Of a DNA stretch of 64,000 nt, positions 15,413 through 25,701 are shown piece by piece. How positions within the stretch are numbered: position 1 is the first letter of the stretch; every line of letters starts with the position of its first letter. Under the pieces are notes generated by a model. That model ran no database searches. It had not been told where the DNA came from and was given only the letters and a program-made list of their open reading frames with translations. The stretch lies in NCBI GenBank assembly GCA_937952305.1, contig CALFZO010000053.1, forward strand, positions 161,587-225,586, in the 5' to 3' direction. Source of the DNA: an uncultured Anaerolineales bacterium (GTDB lineage: Bacteria > Chloroflexota > Anaerolineae > Anaerolineales > UBA6663). A program made the position numbers and the translations under genes.

Positions 15413-18312
15413 ACCCGGACTTCGTCAACGAGCTGGCGCGCGGCTTCACGGGCGATCTGCGCTTCGACCGGTCGGCGCGCGTCCTGTATTCCACCGACGC
15501 CAGCCTGTACCAGATCGAGCCGCTGGGCGTGGCCCGGCCGCGCACGCTGGACGACCTGCAGCACGCCGTGGCCGTCTGCGCCGCGCACGGCGTCCCGGTG
15601 GTGCCGCGCGGCAGCGGCAGCGGCCTCACCGGCGGCGCGCTCGGCCGAGGCCTGATCCTGGACTGCTCGCGCTACCTCACCCGGCTGGAGATCAACGCCG
15701 ACGAGAGCTGGGCGCTGGCCGAGGCCGGCGTGGTGTGTGACGCCCTCAACGCCGCCGCCGCGCGCTCTGGCCTGGAGTTCGGGCCAGATCCGTCGTCGTC
15801 GGACCGCGCCACCGTGGCCGGTATGCTTGCCAACAACGCCACCGGCGCTCATTCGATCCGGCACGGCCTGGCCGGCGACCAACTGCTGGAGGCCGACGTG
15901 ATCCTGGCCGACGGCACGCTGACGACGCTGGGACCGGGCCAGGCGCCGGCCGCGCTGGCCGAGGCCGTAAACGCCATTGTGGCCCGCCACGCCGCCGCGC
16001 TGCGCGCCGCTTTCCCGCGCACCTGGCGGCGCGCCTCTGGCTACGCGCTCAACTATCTCTTGCCGCCGCACGGCTTCACGGCCACCCAGCCGCCCGGCTG
16101 GTCCGTGGCAGACACGTATCCGGATGCCGGCCCCGGCCACCTGCACCGGCTGCTGGCCGGCGCGGAAGGGACGCTGGCCGTCATCGCCCGCGCCAAGCTG
16201 CGCCTGGCCCCGCGGCCCAAACAGACCGGTCTCTGCCTGCTGCCCTTCGACACGCTCGCGGCGGCGGCGGCCGCCACACCCGCCATCCTGGAGACGCGGC
16301 CGACCGCGGTTGAACTCATCGACCGCCTGATCATCGACCTCACCCGCGCCGTGCCCGCCTACGCCCGGCTGCTGGGCTGGGTGATCGGGACGCCGGCCGC
16401 CGTCCTGGCGGTGGAATACCAGGGCGAGAGCCCGGCCGCCGTCCGCGCGCAGATCGAGCTGCTCGAAGCGCGGCGATTGACGCCGGTCAGCCACCGGGCC
16501 TTGAGCGCGGCCGAGCAGGCCGCGGTCTGGGGCGTGCGCAAGGCCGGGCTGGGGCTGGTGATGTCGGTGCGCGGCGACGCCAAGCCCACGTCCTTCATCG
16601 AGGACATGGCCGTGCCGGTGGAGTCCTTGAGCGCCTTCGTCGCGGAGGTGGAGCGCGTCTTCGCGGCGGAGGGCGTCAGCGCGGCCATGTACGGCCACGC
16701 TTCGGCCGGCTGCCTGCACATCCGGCCGCTGCTCAACGTCAAGACCGCCGACGGCGTAGCCCAGATGGCGCGCCTGGCCGCCGCGCTGAGCGACGTGGTC
16801 CAGCGGCTGGGCGGCGCGCTGTCCGGCGAGCACGGCGACGGCCTCTCGCGCTCTGCCCTGAACGCGCGCCTGTTCGGCCCGGAGGTCTACCAGGCCTTCC
16901 GCGAACTGAAGCAGGCCTTCGACCCGCGCGGCCTGCTCAACCCCGGCAAGATCGTGGATGCGCCCGGCCTGACCGAGCACTTGCGTTACGGGCCGGCTTA
17001 CCGGGCGCAGACCCTGGCGACACGCCTGGACTTCACGCGCGAGGGCGGTTTTGCCGGCGCGGTGGAGCAGTGCAACGGCGCCGGCGCCTGCCGCAAAGAC
17101 GGCGGCGGGATGTGCCCATCATTCCAGGCCACGCGCGAGGAGGAGCACTCGACGCGCGGCCGCGCCAACCTCCTGCGCGCTGCCCTCTCCGGGGCGCTGC
17201 CGGCCGGCGCGTTGACTTCGCCGGGCCTGCACGCCGCGCTGGACCTGTGCCTGGAATGCAAGGCCTGCCAGGCCGAGTGCCCGTCCGCCGTGGACATGGC
17301 CAAGCTCAAGTACGAGTTCCTGGCGCAGTATCAGGCCGTCCACGGCGTGCCGCTGCGCAGCCGCCTGTTTGCCGAAATCGCCCGCGTGTCCGCCCTGGCC
17401 AGCGCCGTGGCGCCCATCGCCAATGCCGTGTTGGCGCTGCCCGCCATCCGCTGGCTGAATGCGCAGTGGCTTGGGATCGCCCGGCAACGCGTGTTCCCGC
17501 GTTTCGCGGCCCGGACCTTCCGGCAGCAGTTCAAACGGCAGACACTGGGCAATCCATCCAGCGGCCGCCGGTCCGCGTCGGTCGTCCTCTTCGACGATAC
17601 CTACACCAACTACCAGTCGCCGGAGATCGGGCTGGCGGCGGTGCGGGTGCTCCGCGCCGCTGGTTACGAACCAGAACTGGCGCCAACCGTGTGCTGCGGC
17701 CGGCCCATGATCTCCAAGGGCCTGCTCGACCGGGTGCGGGAGCAGGCGCGGCGGAACGTCGCCGTGCTGGCACCCTATGCCGAGCGCGGCGTTCCCATTG
17801 TGGGCCTGGAGCCCTCCTGCCTGTTGACGCTGCGAGATGAGTATCAGGATCTGCTGCCGGGCGATCCGCGCGCCCGCCTGGTCGCCGAGCACGCCGTCCT
17901 GCTCGAGGAATTCATCGCCGCCCGCTCCGGCGATTTCGCGCCCCTCTTCGCCAACGCCTCGCCGCCCCCGCCTATCCACGTCCACGGGCATTGTTATCAG
18001 AAAGCCATCACCGGCACCGGCCCGCTGCTGACGATGCTGGGCCTGACCGGCGCCGAGGTGCGCCTGATCGACGCCGGCTGCTGCGGGATGGCCGGGGCGT
18101 TCGGCTACGAGGCCGAGCACTATGCGCTGTCGCTGCAGATCGGCGAGCAGCGCCTGTTCCCGGCCGTGCGCGCGGCCGGCGCGGACGCCGTGATCGCGGC
18201 CGCGGGCGTCTCCTGCCGCGCGCAGATCGAGGCCGGCACCGGTCGGCACGCGCTGCATCCGGTAGAGCTATTAGCGGCGCGGCTTACCACCACACCGGAT
18301 CCCAAACGATGA
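15409..18312 (+). CDS. FAD/Fe-S D-2-hydroxyacid dehydrogenase (GlcD-GlpC fusion, YdiJ-like)
   Basis: The 967-residue protein has an FAD_binding_4 domain (PRGSGSGLTGGAL near residue 65), an FAD-oxidase C-terminal domain (about 270-500), two Cys-rich 4Fe-4S clusters (CNGAGACRKDGGGMCPS and CLECKACQAECP, about 545-625) and two CCG-type cysteine domains (VCCGRPMISKG; DAGCCGMAGAFG). This layout matches YdiJ/D-2-hydroxyglutarate or D-lactate dehydrogenases that pass electrons to the respiratory chain. It overlaps the glycosyltransferase by 4 nt (ATGA), an unusual operon partner. Confidence 0.92.
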   Translation: MNPDFVNELARGFTGDLRFDRSARVLYSTDASLYQIEPLGVARPRTLDDLQHAVAVCAAHGVPVVPRGSGSGLTGGALGRGLILDCSRYLTRLEINADESWALAEAGVVCDALNAAAARSGLEFGPDPSSSDRATVAGMLANNATGAHSIRHGLAGDQLLEADVILADGTLTTLGPGQAPAALAEAVNAIVARHAAALRAAFPRTWRRASGYALNYLLPPHGFTATQPPGWSVADTYPDAGPGHLHRLLAGAEGTLAVIARAKLRLAPRPKQTGLCLLPFDTLAAAAAATPAILETRPTAVELIDRLIIDLTRAVPAYARLLGWVIGTPAAVLAVEYQGESPAAVRAQIELLEARRLTPVSHRALSAAEQAAVWGVRKAGLGLVMSVRGDAKPTSFIEDMAVPVESLSAFVAEVERVFAAEGVSAAMYGHASAGCLHIRPLLNVKTADGVAQMARLAAALSDVVQRLGGALSGEHGDGLSRSALNARLFGPEVYQAFRELKQAFDPRGLLNPGKIVDAPGLTEHLRYGPAYRAQTLATRLDFTREGGFAGAVEQCNGAGACRKDGGGMCPSFQATREEEHSTRGRANLLRAALSGALPAGALTSPGLHAALDLCLECKACQAECPSAVDMAKLKYEFLAQYQAVHGVPLRSRLFAEIARVSALASAVAPIANAVLALPAIRWLNAQWLGIARQRVFPRFAARTFRQQFKRQTLGNPSSGRRSASVVLFDDTYTNYQSPEIGLAAVRVLRAAGYEPELAPTVCCGRPMISKGLLDRVREQARRNVAVLAPYAERGVPIVGLEPSCLLTLRDEYQDLLPGDPRARLVAEHAVLLEEFIAARSGDFAPLFANASPPPPIHVHGHCYQKAITGTGPLLTMLGLTGAEVRLIDAGCCGMAGAFGYEAEHYALSLQIGEQRLFPAVRAAGADAVIAAAGVSCRAQIEAGTGRHALHPVELLAARLTTTPDPKR

Positions 18313-18449
18313 AACCACCACCTGGGCAGCTCATAAAGCAGCCGGGCCAGTGGATGGCCGCCCTGATCTTGATCTTGACTCAGGCCCTGACAGCCTGCGC
18401 CTCCTTCAATCCACTACCGCCGCATCCGTTATCGCCAGGGCCTCGTTGA
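18309..18449 (+). CDS. Possible small lipoprotein ORF
   Basis: A 46-codon ORF starts in an ATGA overlap with the dehydrogenase stop. It reads a short basic/polar head, a hydrophobic stretch (MAALILILTQAL) and a lipobox-like L-T-A-C, then a Pro-rich end. Its 3' part overlaps the 3' end of the convergent aminotransferase gene. It could be a translationally coupled tiny lipoprotein, the decayed start of a longer one, or chance; no homologue is recognised. Confidence 0.35.
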   Translation: MKPPPGQLIKQPGQWMAALILILTQALTACASFNPLPPHPLSPGPR

Positions 18450-19758
18450 TCACGCCAAACACCTCGCGCAGCTGCGCTTCGGTGACGATCAGCGGCGGGT
18501 TGGTGTGCAGCAGGTTACGCCAGGTGAAGGCGTAGATGCCGCGCTCCTTCAGGAAGGCGCCCAGCTTGGTCATCTCCGCGCCGCCGCCCGTGTACGGCGC
18601 CAGCGGCTCCTTGGTCCGGCGGTTCTTCACCAACTCCAGGCACCCGAACAGGCCGATCGAGCGCGCGTCGCCGACGCTCTTGTGCTCGGCCTTGAGGTCC
18701 TCCAGCAGCTCGGCCAACACCCGGCCCATGCGCTGCGTGTGGCCGATCAGGTCATCATCTTTCATGACGCGCAGGTTGGCGACGGCGGCGGCCAGGCTCA
18801 TCGGGTGGGCGCTGTAGGTCAGGCCGCCGTAGTAGACGTTCTTCTCAAAGTAGTCGGCGACGCGCTGGTTCATGGCGATGGCGCCCAGCGGCATGTAGGC
18901 CGAGGTCAGGCCTTTGGCCATCGTGATCAGGTCCGGCTTGACGCCCCAGTGGTCCACGGCGAACCAGGCCCCGGTGCGGCCCAGCCCGGCCATGACCTCG
19001 TCCGTGATCAGCAGGATGCCGTGCTTGTCACAGATCTCGCGCAGCCCCTGCAGATAACCATCCGGCGGGATGATGATGCCGTTCGTGCCGGTGACCGTCT
19101 CGATGAAGATGGCCGCGATCGTGTGGGGGCCTTCGTACATCAGCACTTCTTCCACCTGGTCCAGGCACTTGCGCGCGAAGACCTGGTCGCTGTCGCCTTC
19201 CTGGTACAACGGGCTGCGGTACTTGTACGGGTCGAAGATGTGGATGACGCCCGGAATGCCGGGCTCGTTGGCCCAGCGGCGCTGGTCGCCGGTGAGGGTA
19301 ATGGCGCCGGAGGTGGCGCCGTGGTAGGAGCGGTAACGGGCGATGATCTTGTGCCGGCCGGTGACCATGCGCGCCATCTTGAGCGCGTTCTCGTTGGCCT
19401 CCGCGCCGCCCAGCACGAAAAAGAACTTCTTCAGGCCGTCCGGCGTCACCGCCGCCAGCTCGCGCCCGAGTTCGGCCCGCACGCGCGTGGCCATGCTTGG
19501 CCCGGCGTAGACCAGCTCCTCGGCCTGGGCCTTGATGGCGTCGATGACGCGCCGGTCGCCGTGGCCGATGTTGACGCACATCAGCTGCGAGTTGAGGTCG
19601 AAGTAGCGCTTGCCGGTGGCGTCCCAGAAGTAGACGCCTTCGCCGCGCGCCATCGGGATCGGGTTGACGGCGCCCTGGGCCGACCAGGAGAAGAAGTTGT
19701 GTTCTTTGGTCAGACGGACCATCTCTTCGGGGGTCATGGGTGTTTCGGTGGCGGTCAT
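18406..19758 (-). CDS. Class III PLP-dependent aminotransferase
   Basis: The 450-residue enzyme shows the class III signature: LITDEVMAGLGRTGAWFA (PLP aspartate), and the Schiff-base lysine in TMAKGLTSAYMPLGA. SYHGATSGAITLTGD and GGAEANENALKMAR add further conserved motifs. It resembles taurine-, beta-alanine- or omega-amino acid:pyruvate aminotransferases; substrate cannot be fixed from sequence alone. AGGAG lies 5 nt before the ATG. The GrpB-like gene lies 18 nt upstream on the same strand. Confidence 0.92.
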   Translation of the reverse strand: MTATETPMTPEEMVRLTKEHNFFSWSAQGAVNPIPMARGEGVYFWDATGKRYFDLNSQLMCVNIGHGDRRVIDAIKAQAEELVYAGPSMATRVRAELGRELAAVTPDGLKKFFFVLGGAEANENALKMARMVTGRHKIIARYRSYHGATSGAITLTGDQRRWANEPGIPGVIHIFDPYKYRSPLYQEGDSDQVFARKCLDQVEEVLMYEGPHTIAAIFIETVTGTNGIIIPPDGYLQGLREICDKHGILLITDEVMAGLGRTGAWFAVDHWGVKPDLITMAKGLTSAYMPLGAIAMNQRVADYFEKNVYYGGLTYSAHPMSLAAAVANLRVMKDDDLIGHTQRMGRVLAELLEDLKAEHKSVGDARSIGLFGCLELVKNRRTKEPLAPYTGGGAEMTKLGAFLKERGIYAFTWRNLLHTNPPLIVTEAQLREVFGVINEALAITDAAVVD

Positions 19759-19776
19759 ACAGGCTCCTGTTAGCGG

Positions 19777-20322
19777 TCAGCGCGGCGGCGCGGGTTGCCC
19801 GGCCGCCCACGCCATGGCGCGGGCTTCCAAAGCTTTCACGTAGGCGTCCTTGCCGTCCACGTAGGCGTCGATGTCCCACGGGTGCTGGTCGGCCAGCGCC
19901 TGCTTGATCTGGGCGTAAGCGGCGGCCTCGTCCGGGTGCGCCCGCAGGTAGTCGCGGACGGCCAGGTGGCGCGCGTTCTCAGGGTTGCCGGTCTGGTAGA
20001 CGTGGACGTGGTGGGTGTGCCGATCGGTTGCGCCGGGGAGGATGCGCGGGAAGTAGCGCCGGCCGGGGAGGCCGTACTCGCCGCGCGGCGTGTAGCCGAG
20101 CGCGCCCAACGCCTCGTTGAGGGCGTCTACGCGCGCCAGGTCACGCACTTCCACCAGCAGATCAAGGATCGGTTTGGCGCTCAGCCCGGGCACGGCCGTG
20201 CTGCCCATGTGATGGATCGCCACCAGGTTGTCGCTGAAGAGCGGGCGCAGGCGGTCGGCCTCGGCCTGGAACTGCGCCGGCCAGGCCGGGTCGTAGGGGG
20301 CAACCTCCACTTTGCGCGCCAT
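19777..20322 (-). CDS. GrpB/UPF0157 family nucleotidyltransferase-fold protein
   Basis: The 181-residue protein has the GrpB signature HHMGSTAVPGLSAKPILDLL (G-S-T and the downstream Asp of nucleotidyltransferase folds), DPAWPAQFQAEADRL at the start and a conserved Arg/His middle. Family function is unsettled. It precedes the class III aminotransferase on the same strand and is divergent from the baseplate-J-like gene. Confidence 0.9.
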   Translation of the reverse strand: MARKVEVAPYDPAWPAQFQAEADRLRPLFSDNLVAIHHMGSTAVPGLSAKPILDLLVEVRDLARVDALNEALGALGYTPRGEYGLPGRRYFPRILPGATDRHTHHVHVYQTGNPENARHLAVRDYLRAHPDEAAAYAQIKQALADQHPWDIDAYVDGKDAYVKALEARAMAWAAGQPAPPR

Positions 20323-20353
20323 GCGGGCTTTTGGCTCCTGCGGCAGAGTGTAG

Positions 20354-20359
20354 CATAAT
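20354..20359 (+). promoter_or_regulatory. -10 element of the baseplate-J-like/RuvX/MltG operon
   Basis: CATAAT ends 12 nt before the ATG at 20372, so the 5' untranslated region would be only a few nucleotides. Confidence 0.4.
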
Positions 20360-20371
20360 TGCCCCGGCCGT

Positions 20372-21889
20372 ATGAAAGAACAGATCCTGCAGCTCGATCC
20401 GCACGACGATTACACCTCGGCCCGCGACAAGATGGGCTGGGTCCAGACGCAGCGCGTCCTGTTGATCTGGCCGCCGCGCGGCCAAGTGCTCAACCGCCGG
20501 CTGGACCTGCTGCTGCTCCACCGCCACGCCCACCGGCTCGGCGCGCAGTTGGCCCTGGTGACGCGCGACGCCGGCGTGCGCGCCCACGCCGCCGAGCTCG
20601 GCCTGCCCGTCTTCGACAGCGTCGACGCCACCCGCCGCGTGCGCTGGCGCAGCCGTGTCCCGCGCGTCCGCCCGGACCGCCGCCGCCCCCGCCCAGACAC
20701 GGACGCCATCCGCCGCGCCTTCTTCACGCGCCAGCAGCGCGCCTGGCCGCGCTGGCTCAGCGTCACGGCGCGCAGCCTCATCTTCCTGCTGGGCCTGGCC
20801 GCCATCTTGGCGTTGGCGTACGCCCTGGTGCCCGGCGCCACGCTCACGCTCACCGCGGCCAGCCAGCCGCTCAGCGTCGCCGCCGCCTTGCGGGCCAGCC
20901 CGGACCAGTTCGAGGTGGACCCGGCGGCCGGTCTGCTCCCGGCCCGCCGCCTGCGCGTGGAGGTCCAGGATACGGCCCTGATCCCCACCACCGGCGAGGT
21001 GGCCGTGCCGGACGCCCCGGCCACCGGCAACGTCGTCTTCACCAACCTGATCGGCACGCCGGCCACGATTCCGGCCGGCGCCAGCCTGCGCACCACCAGC
21101 GGCACGCCCGTGCGCTTCGCTACGCTCCAGCCTGCCGTGGTCGAAGGCCGCCTCGGCGCCACCGTGACCGTGCCGGTCCGCGCTGTCAACCCCGGCCCGG
21201 GCGGCAATGTCGCCGCCGGCCAGATCAACGCCATCGACGGCCCGCTTGGCACGCAGCTGGCCGTCACCAACCCGGCCGCCACCGAGGGCGGCTCGCTCGC
21301 CGAGCGCGCGGCTGTGGCCGCCGCGGACCGCGAGACCGCGCGCGCGCAGTTGACGGCGCAATTGCAGTCCCTGGCCCAGAGCGCGCTGGAAGCGCAGCTC
21401 CGGCCGGGCGAGTTCCTAGTGGCCGAGACCGTGACCATCACTCAGGTCCTGGCTGAGTCCTTTGACCGCGCCGTCGGCGAGCCGGCCGATGCCCTCGGCC
21501 TGACGCTGCGCCTGGCCGCGACCGGGCTGGTGGTGAGCGATGTTGACGCGCAGGCCGCCGCCGCCGCCGAACTGCGCCGCCAGATCCCGCCGGGCACGAC
21601 GCTCACCGCGGCGCCGCTGCGCTTCGCGCGCGACCCGCAGGTGACCGTGGACGGGGACGGCCTGATCCGGCTGACCGTGACTGCTGAGGGGCTGGTGGTC
21701 CAGCAGGTGGCTGTGGACGAAGCCCGGCGCAGTGTGCTGGGCCTGCCGATCGAAGCCGCCGCGCAGCAGCTGCAGGCGGCGCTGCCGCTGGCTGCCCCGC
21801 CCCAGATCACGCTGACGCCGGATTGGTATGCGCGCTACTGGCCGCGCCTGCCCTGGCTGTGGCTGCGCGTGGACGTGGTCGTCCAGTGA
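20372..21889 (+). CDS. Membrane-anchored baseplate J-like domain protein
   Basis: The 505-residue protein has a cytosolic head (about 1-125, ending in an Arg-rich stretch), one membrane helix (about 132-152) and a large outside part resembling a baseplate J/gp47-type fold (GEVAVPDAPATGNVVFTNL; VRAVNPGPGGNVAAGQINAI). Phage-tail genes are absent, so this is a cellular protein with a borrowed fold; its role is unknown. It overlaps the RuvX gene by GTGA and leads an operon with RuvX, MltG and a binding protein, suggesting an envelope or division task. Confidence 0.75.
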   Translation: MKEQILQLDPHDDYTSARDKMGWVQTQRVLLIWPPRGQVLNRRLDLLLLHRHAHRLGAQLALVTRDAGVRAHAAELGLPVFDSVDATRRVRWRSRVPRVRPDRRRPRPDTDAIRRAFFTRQQRAWPRWLSVTARSLIFLLGLAAILALAYALVPGATLTLTAASQPLSVAAALRASPDQFEVDPAAGLLPARRLRVEVQDTALIPTTGEVAVPDAPATGNVVFTNLIGTPATIPAGASLRTTSGTPVRFATLQPAVVEGRLGATVTVPVRAVNPGPGGNVAAGQINAIDGPLGTQLAVTNPAATEGGSLAERAAVAAADRETARAQLTAQLQSLAQSALEAQLRPGEFLVAETVTITQVLAESFDRAVGEPADALGLTLRLAATGLVVSDVDAQAAAAAELRRQIPPGTTLTAAPLRFARDPQVTVDGDGLIRLTVTAEGLVVQQVAVDEARRSVLGLPIEAAAQQLQAALPLAAPPQITLTPDWYARYWPRLPWLWLRVDVVVQ

Positions 21890-22341
21890 GCGCGTCCGTG
21901 CCCTCGACTGTTCGGCGCTGGCTGGCCGTCGATCCCGGCGACAAGCACATCGGTCTGGCCGTGTCCGACCCGTTCGGCCTGATCGCGCGGCCGCTGACGA
22001 CGCTGAGCCACCTCGCCCGCGCGCGCGACGCCGAACGCATCGTGCAGATCGCCGTGGAGAACGAGGCCGGCGGCATCGTCGTGGGGCAGGCCCTGGACTC
22101 CGAAGGCGAGGCCGGGCCGGCGGCGCGCAAAGCGGAGCGCCTGGCCGAGGCCGTGCGCGCGCTGACCCAACTGCCGGTGGTCCTATTCGACGAAAGCCTG
22201 ACTTCGCAGGCGGCCCGCGCCCTGCTGCGCGCGGCCGGCAAATCCCGCCGCGACCGGCGCGCACAGGAACACGCTGCCGCCGCCGCCGCGCTCTTGCAAG
22301 GTTTCCTCGATGCGCACCCACCCGAAACGCCGCCAGGCTAA
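21886..22341 (+). CDS. ruvX: RuvX/YqgF putative Holliday junction resolvase or pre-16S rRNA nuclease
   Basis: The 151-residue RNase H-fold protein has LAVDPGDKHIGLAVSDPFG (first Asp), IVVGQALDSEGEAGPAA and DESLTSQAA (second acidic site). The family processes the 5' end of 16S rRNA or resolves junctions. The GTG overlaps the previous stop as GTGA, and the 3' end overlaps mltG by 32 nt. Confidence 0.93.
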   Translation: MSASVPSTVRRWLAVDPGDKHIGLAVSDPFGLIARPLTTLSHLARARDAERIVQIAVENEAGGIVVGQALDSEGEAGPAARKAERLAEAVRALTQLPVVLFDESLTSQAARALLRAAGKSRRDRRAQEHAAAAAALLQGFLDAHPPETPPG

Positions 22342-23461
22342 CGCCCTGGCCATCTTCTTCCTGGCTTCACTCCTCTTGTGCGTCGTCGTCGTCGCCGGCG
22401 CCTATCTTCTGGCGCAACTCAACGGCGCCGCCGGCGCGCTCGGCCGCCCGTCTGAGGGCCTCAACCCGGCCGAACGCCTGGCCTTCACGGTCTACCTCAC
22501 GGCGCGGGCCGGCGACCTGGCGACGCCGGCCGGCAGCGACCCCACCCCGCGGCCCTTTACCGTGTCCGCCGGCGAGACCGCCGCGGCCGTGGCCGAGCGC
22601 CTGGCCGCCGAGGGCCTGATCACCGACGCGCAGCTGCTCAACGTCTACCTGCGCTACGTAGGCCTGGATGCCGGCATCGAGGCCGGCGACTTCATCCTGC
22701 GCGCGACCATGACCATCCCCGAAGTCGGCCGCGCCCTCACCGACGCCCGGGCACGCGAGGTGGCCCTGCGCGTGCCGGAGGGCTGGCGGCGCGAACAGAT
22801 CGCCCAGATGCTGGCGTCCAACCTGGCCCTCAGCCTCTCAGCCGAGGGCTGGCTGGCGCTGACCGGCCCGAACGGCCCGCGCCCCGGCGCGTACTCGTTC
22901 TACGGCGACCTGCCGCCCGGCGCCGCGCTGGAGGGCTTTCTCCTGCCGGATACCTACCTGCTCCGGCCGGACGCCACCGCCGAAGACCTGCTGCAGAAGA
23001 TCCTGGCCAACTTCGAGGCCCAGGTCACGGCCAGCTACCGCGCCGCGCTCAACGCGCGCGGGCTGTCTTTGTATCAGGCCGTCATCATCGCCTCGCTGAT
23101 CGAACGCGAGGCGGCCGTGGACGACGAGCGCCCGGTCATCGCCTCGGTCATCCTCAATCGGCTGGCCCAGGGGCAGCAGTTGGAGATCGACGCGACCGTG
23201 CAGTACGCCGTGGCCACGCCCGACGATTGGTGGCCGCCGGTGCGCGGCCTGGACTTCCGCGTGATCGCCAGCCCCTTCAACACCTACTACATCACCGGCC
23301 TGCCGTCCGGCCCCATCGCCAACCCCAGCCGCAAATCGTTGCAGGCCGTGGCCGATGCCGCTCAAACGGATTTCCTGTTCTACCGCGCTCTGTGCGATGG
23401 CAGCGGCCGGCACGCCTTCGCGCGCACGTATGAAGAACACCTGGCGAACGCCTGCCCGTGA
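22310..23461 (+). CDS. mltG: MltG endolytic peptidoglycan transglycosylase
   Basis: The 383-residue protein has an N-terminal membrane helix (about 12-36), a LysM-like segment (FTVSAGETAAAVAERLAAEGLI) and the YceG catalytic domain. The catalytic Glu is in ASLIEREAAVDDERPVIASV, followed by NRL and the conserved FNTYYITGLPSGPIANPS. MltG cleaves nascent glycan strands and sets their length. The position after ruvX is a common gene order. Confidence 0.95.
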   Translation: MRTHPKRRQANALAIFFLASLLLCVVVVAGAYLLAQLNGAAGALGRPSEGLNPAERLAFTVYLTARAGDLATPAGSDPTPRPFTVSAGETAAAVAERLAAEGLITDAQLLNVYLRYVGLDAGIEAGDFILRATMTIPEVGRALTDARAREVALRVPEGWRREQIAQMLASNLALSLSAEGWLALTGPNGPRPGAYSFYGDLPPGAALEGFLLPDTYLLRPDATAEDLLQKILANFEAQVTASYRAALNARGLSLYQAVIIASLIEREAAVDDERPVIASVILNRLAQGQQLEIDATVQYAVATPDDWWPPVRGLDFRVIASPFNTYYITGLPSGPIANPSRKSLQAVADAAQTDFLFYRALCDGSGRHAFARTYEEHLANACP

Positions 23462-23507
23462 CTGCGGCTGCGGCCGCTGGGCGTGGCTGAAGCGCGGGGA
23501 CGCGCGC

Positions 23508-24332
23508 ATGACCGGGCTGCGGCCGCGGTTGTTGGCGGCGCTGTGCCTGGCCGCCTTCGGCCTGACCGGCTGCCTGGCCGTCACCCGCCCAGTCGTCAAG
23601 ATCGGGCTGGTGGCGCCATTTGAGGGACGCTATCGCGCCGTGGGGTATGAGGTCATCTACGCGGTGCGCCTGGCCGTGCGCGAGGCCAATACCGCCGGGG
23701 GCGTGGCCGGCTATTCGGTGGAGTTAGTGGCCCTGGACGACGCCGGCGACCCGGACATGGCGGCCGAGCAGGCGCGCAAGCTGGCCGTGGACCCGCAGGT
23801 CGTGGGCGTGCTCGGGCACTGGCTGGAGGCCACCACGCTGGCGGCGGCGCCCAAGTACGCTGACGCTGGCCTGCCCGTGTTGGCCACGGCTGCCGGCGGC
23901 GACCTGCCCGCTCCGGCCTTGCGCCTCTGGCGGCGCTCCGCCTGCTTCCTGGACACGGGCCTCGGCTGCGCTCAAGCCCTCGAAGACCTGCAGTTGGCCG
24001 GCGGCGCGCCCTTTACCGTCACCGTGCCCGCGCCGCTGCCGGCCGACTCAACCGACCCCGCCTTCGCCGAACGCTACCTGGCCCTCTCCAACGGCGTCCA
24101 GCCGCGCTTCAACGCCGTGCTGGCCTATGACGCCGCCCGCCTGCTCCTGGACGCCGTGGCGCGCGACATCGCCGACAACAAAACGCCGACCCGGGCCGGG
24201 GTCGGCGCTCTGCTCGCGGCCAGCAACTTCGCCGGCCTGAGCGGACCGATCCGTTTTGACGCGGCGCGCAACTGGGCCGCCGCCCCCGCCTGGACGTACC
24301 TTTGGGACGGCACCGACCTGACCCGACCGTGA
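23508..24332 (+). CDS. Branched-chain-type ABC transporter substrate-binding lipoprotein
   Basis: A 274-residue protein with signal peptide and lipobox L-T-G-C (cysteine near residue 22), then a type I periplasmic-binding fold of the Leu/Ile/Val or receptor-ligand family (KIGLVAPFEGRYRAVGYE, VVGVLGHWLEATTLAAAPKYADAGLPVL). It is shorter than usual (about 350-400) and lacks a long C-lobe. No permease or ATPase gene is adjacent, so it may be a sensor or orphan. ATG 23508 (GGGGA upstream) gives the signal peptide. Confidence 0.8.
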   Translation: MTGLRPRLLAALCLAAFGLTGCLAVTRPVVKIGLVAPFEGRYRAVGYEVIYAVRLAVREANTAGGVAGYSVELVALDDAGDPDMAAEQARKLAVDPQVVGVLGHWLEATTLAAAPKYADAGLPVLATAAGGDLPAPALRLWRRSACFLDTGLGCAQALEDLQLAGGAPFTVTVPAPLPADSTDPAFAERYLALSNGVQPRFNAVLAYDAARLLLDAVARDIADNKTPTRAGVGALLAASNFAGLSGPIRFDAARNWAAAPAWTYLWDGTDLTRP

Positions 24333-24365
24333 GCGGGCCGGCCAGTTCGGCGGCCGCGCACTTCG

Positions 24366-25676
<1,311 letters not shown>

Positions 25677-25701
25677 TCCGCCTCCCGAACCCGGTCTTGG
25701 G

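Noticed and set aside
20374..24000. Baseplate J-like protein as evidence of prophage
   Set aside because: No other tail, capsid, integrase or lysis gene is nearby; neighbours are housekeeping (ruvX, mltG).
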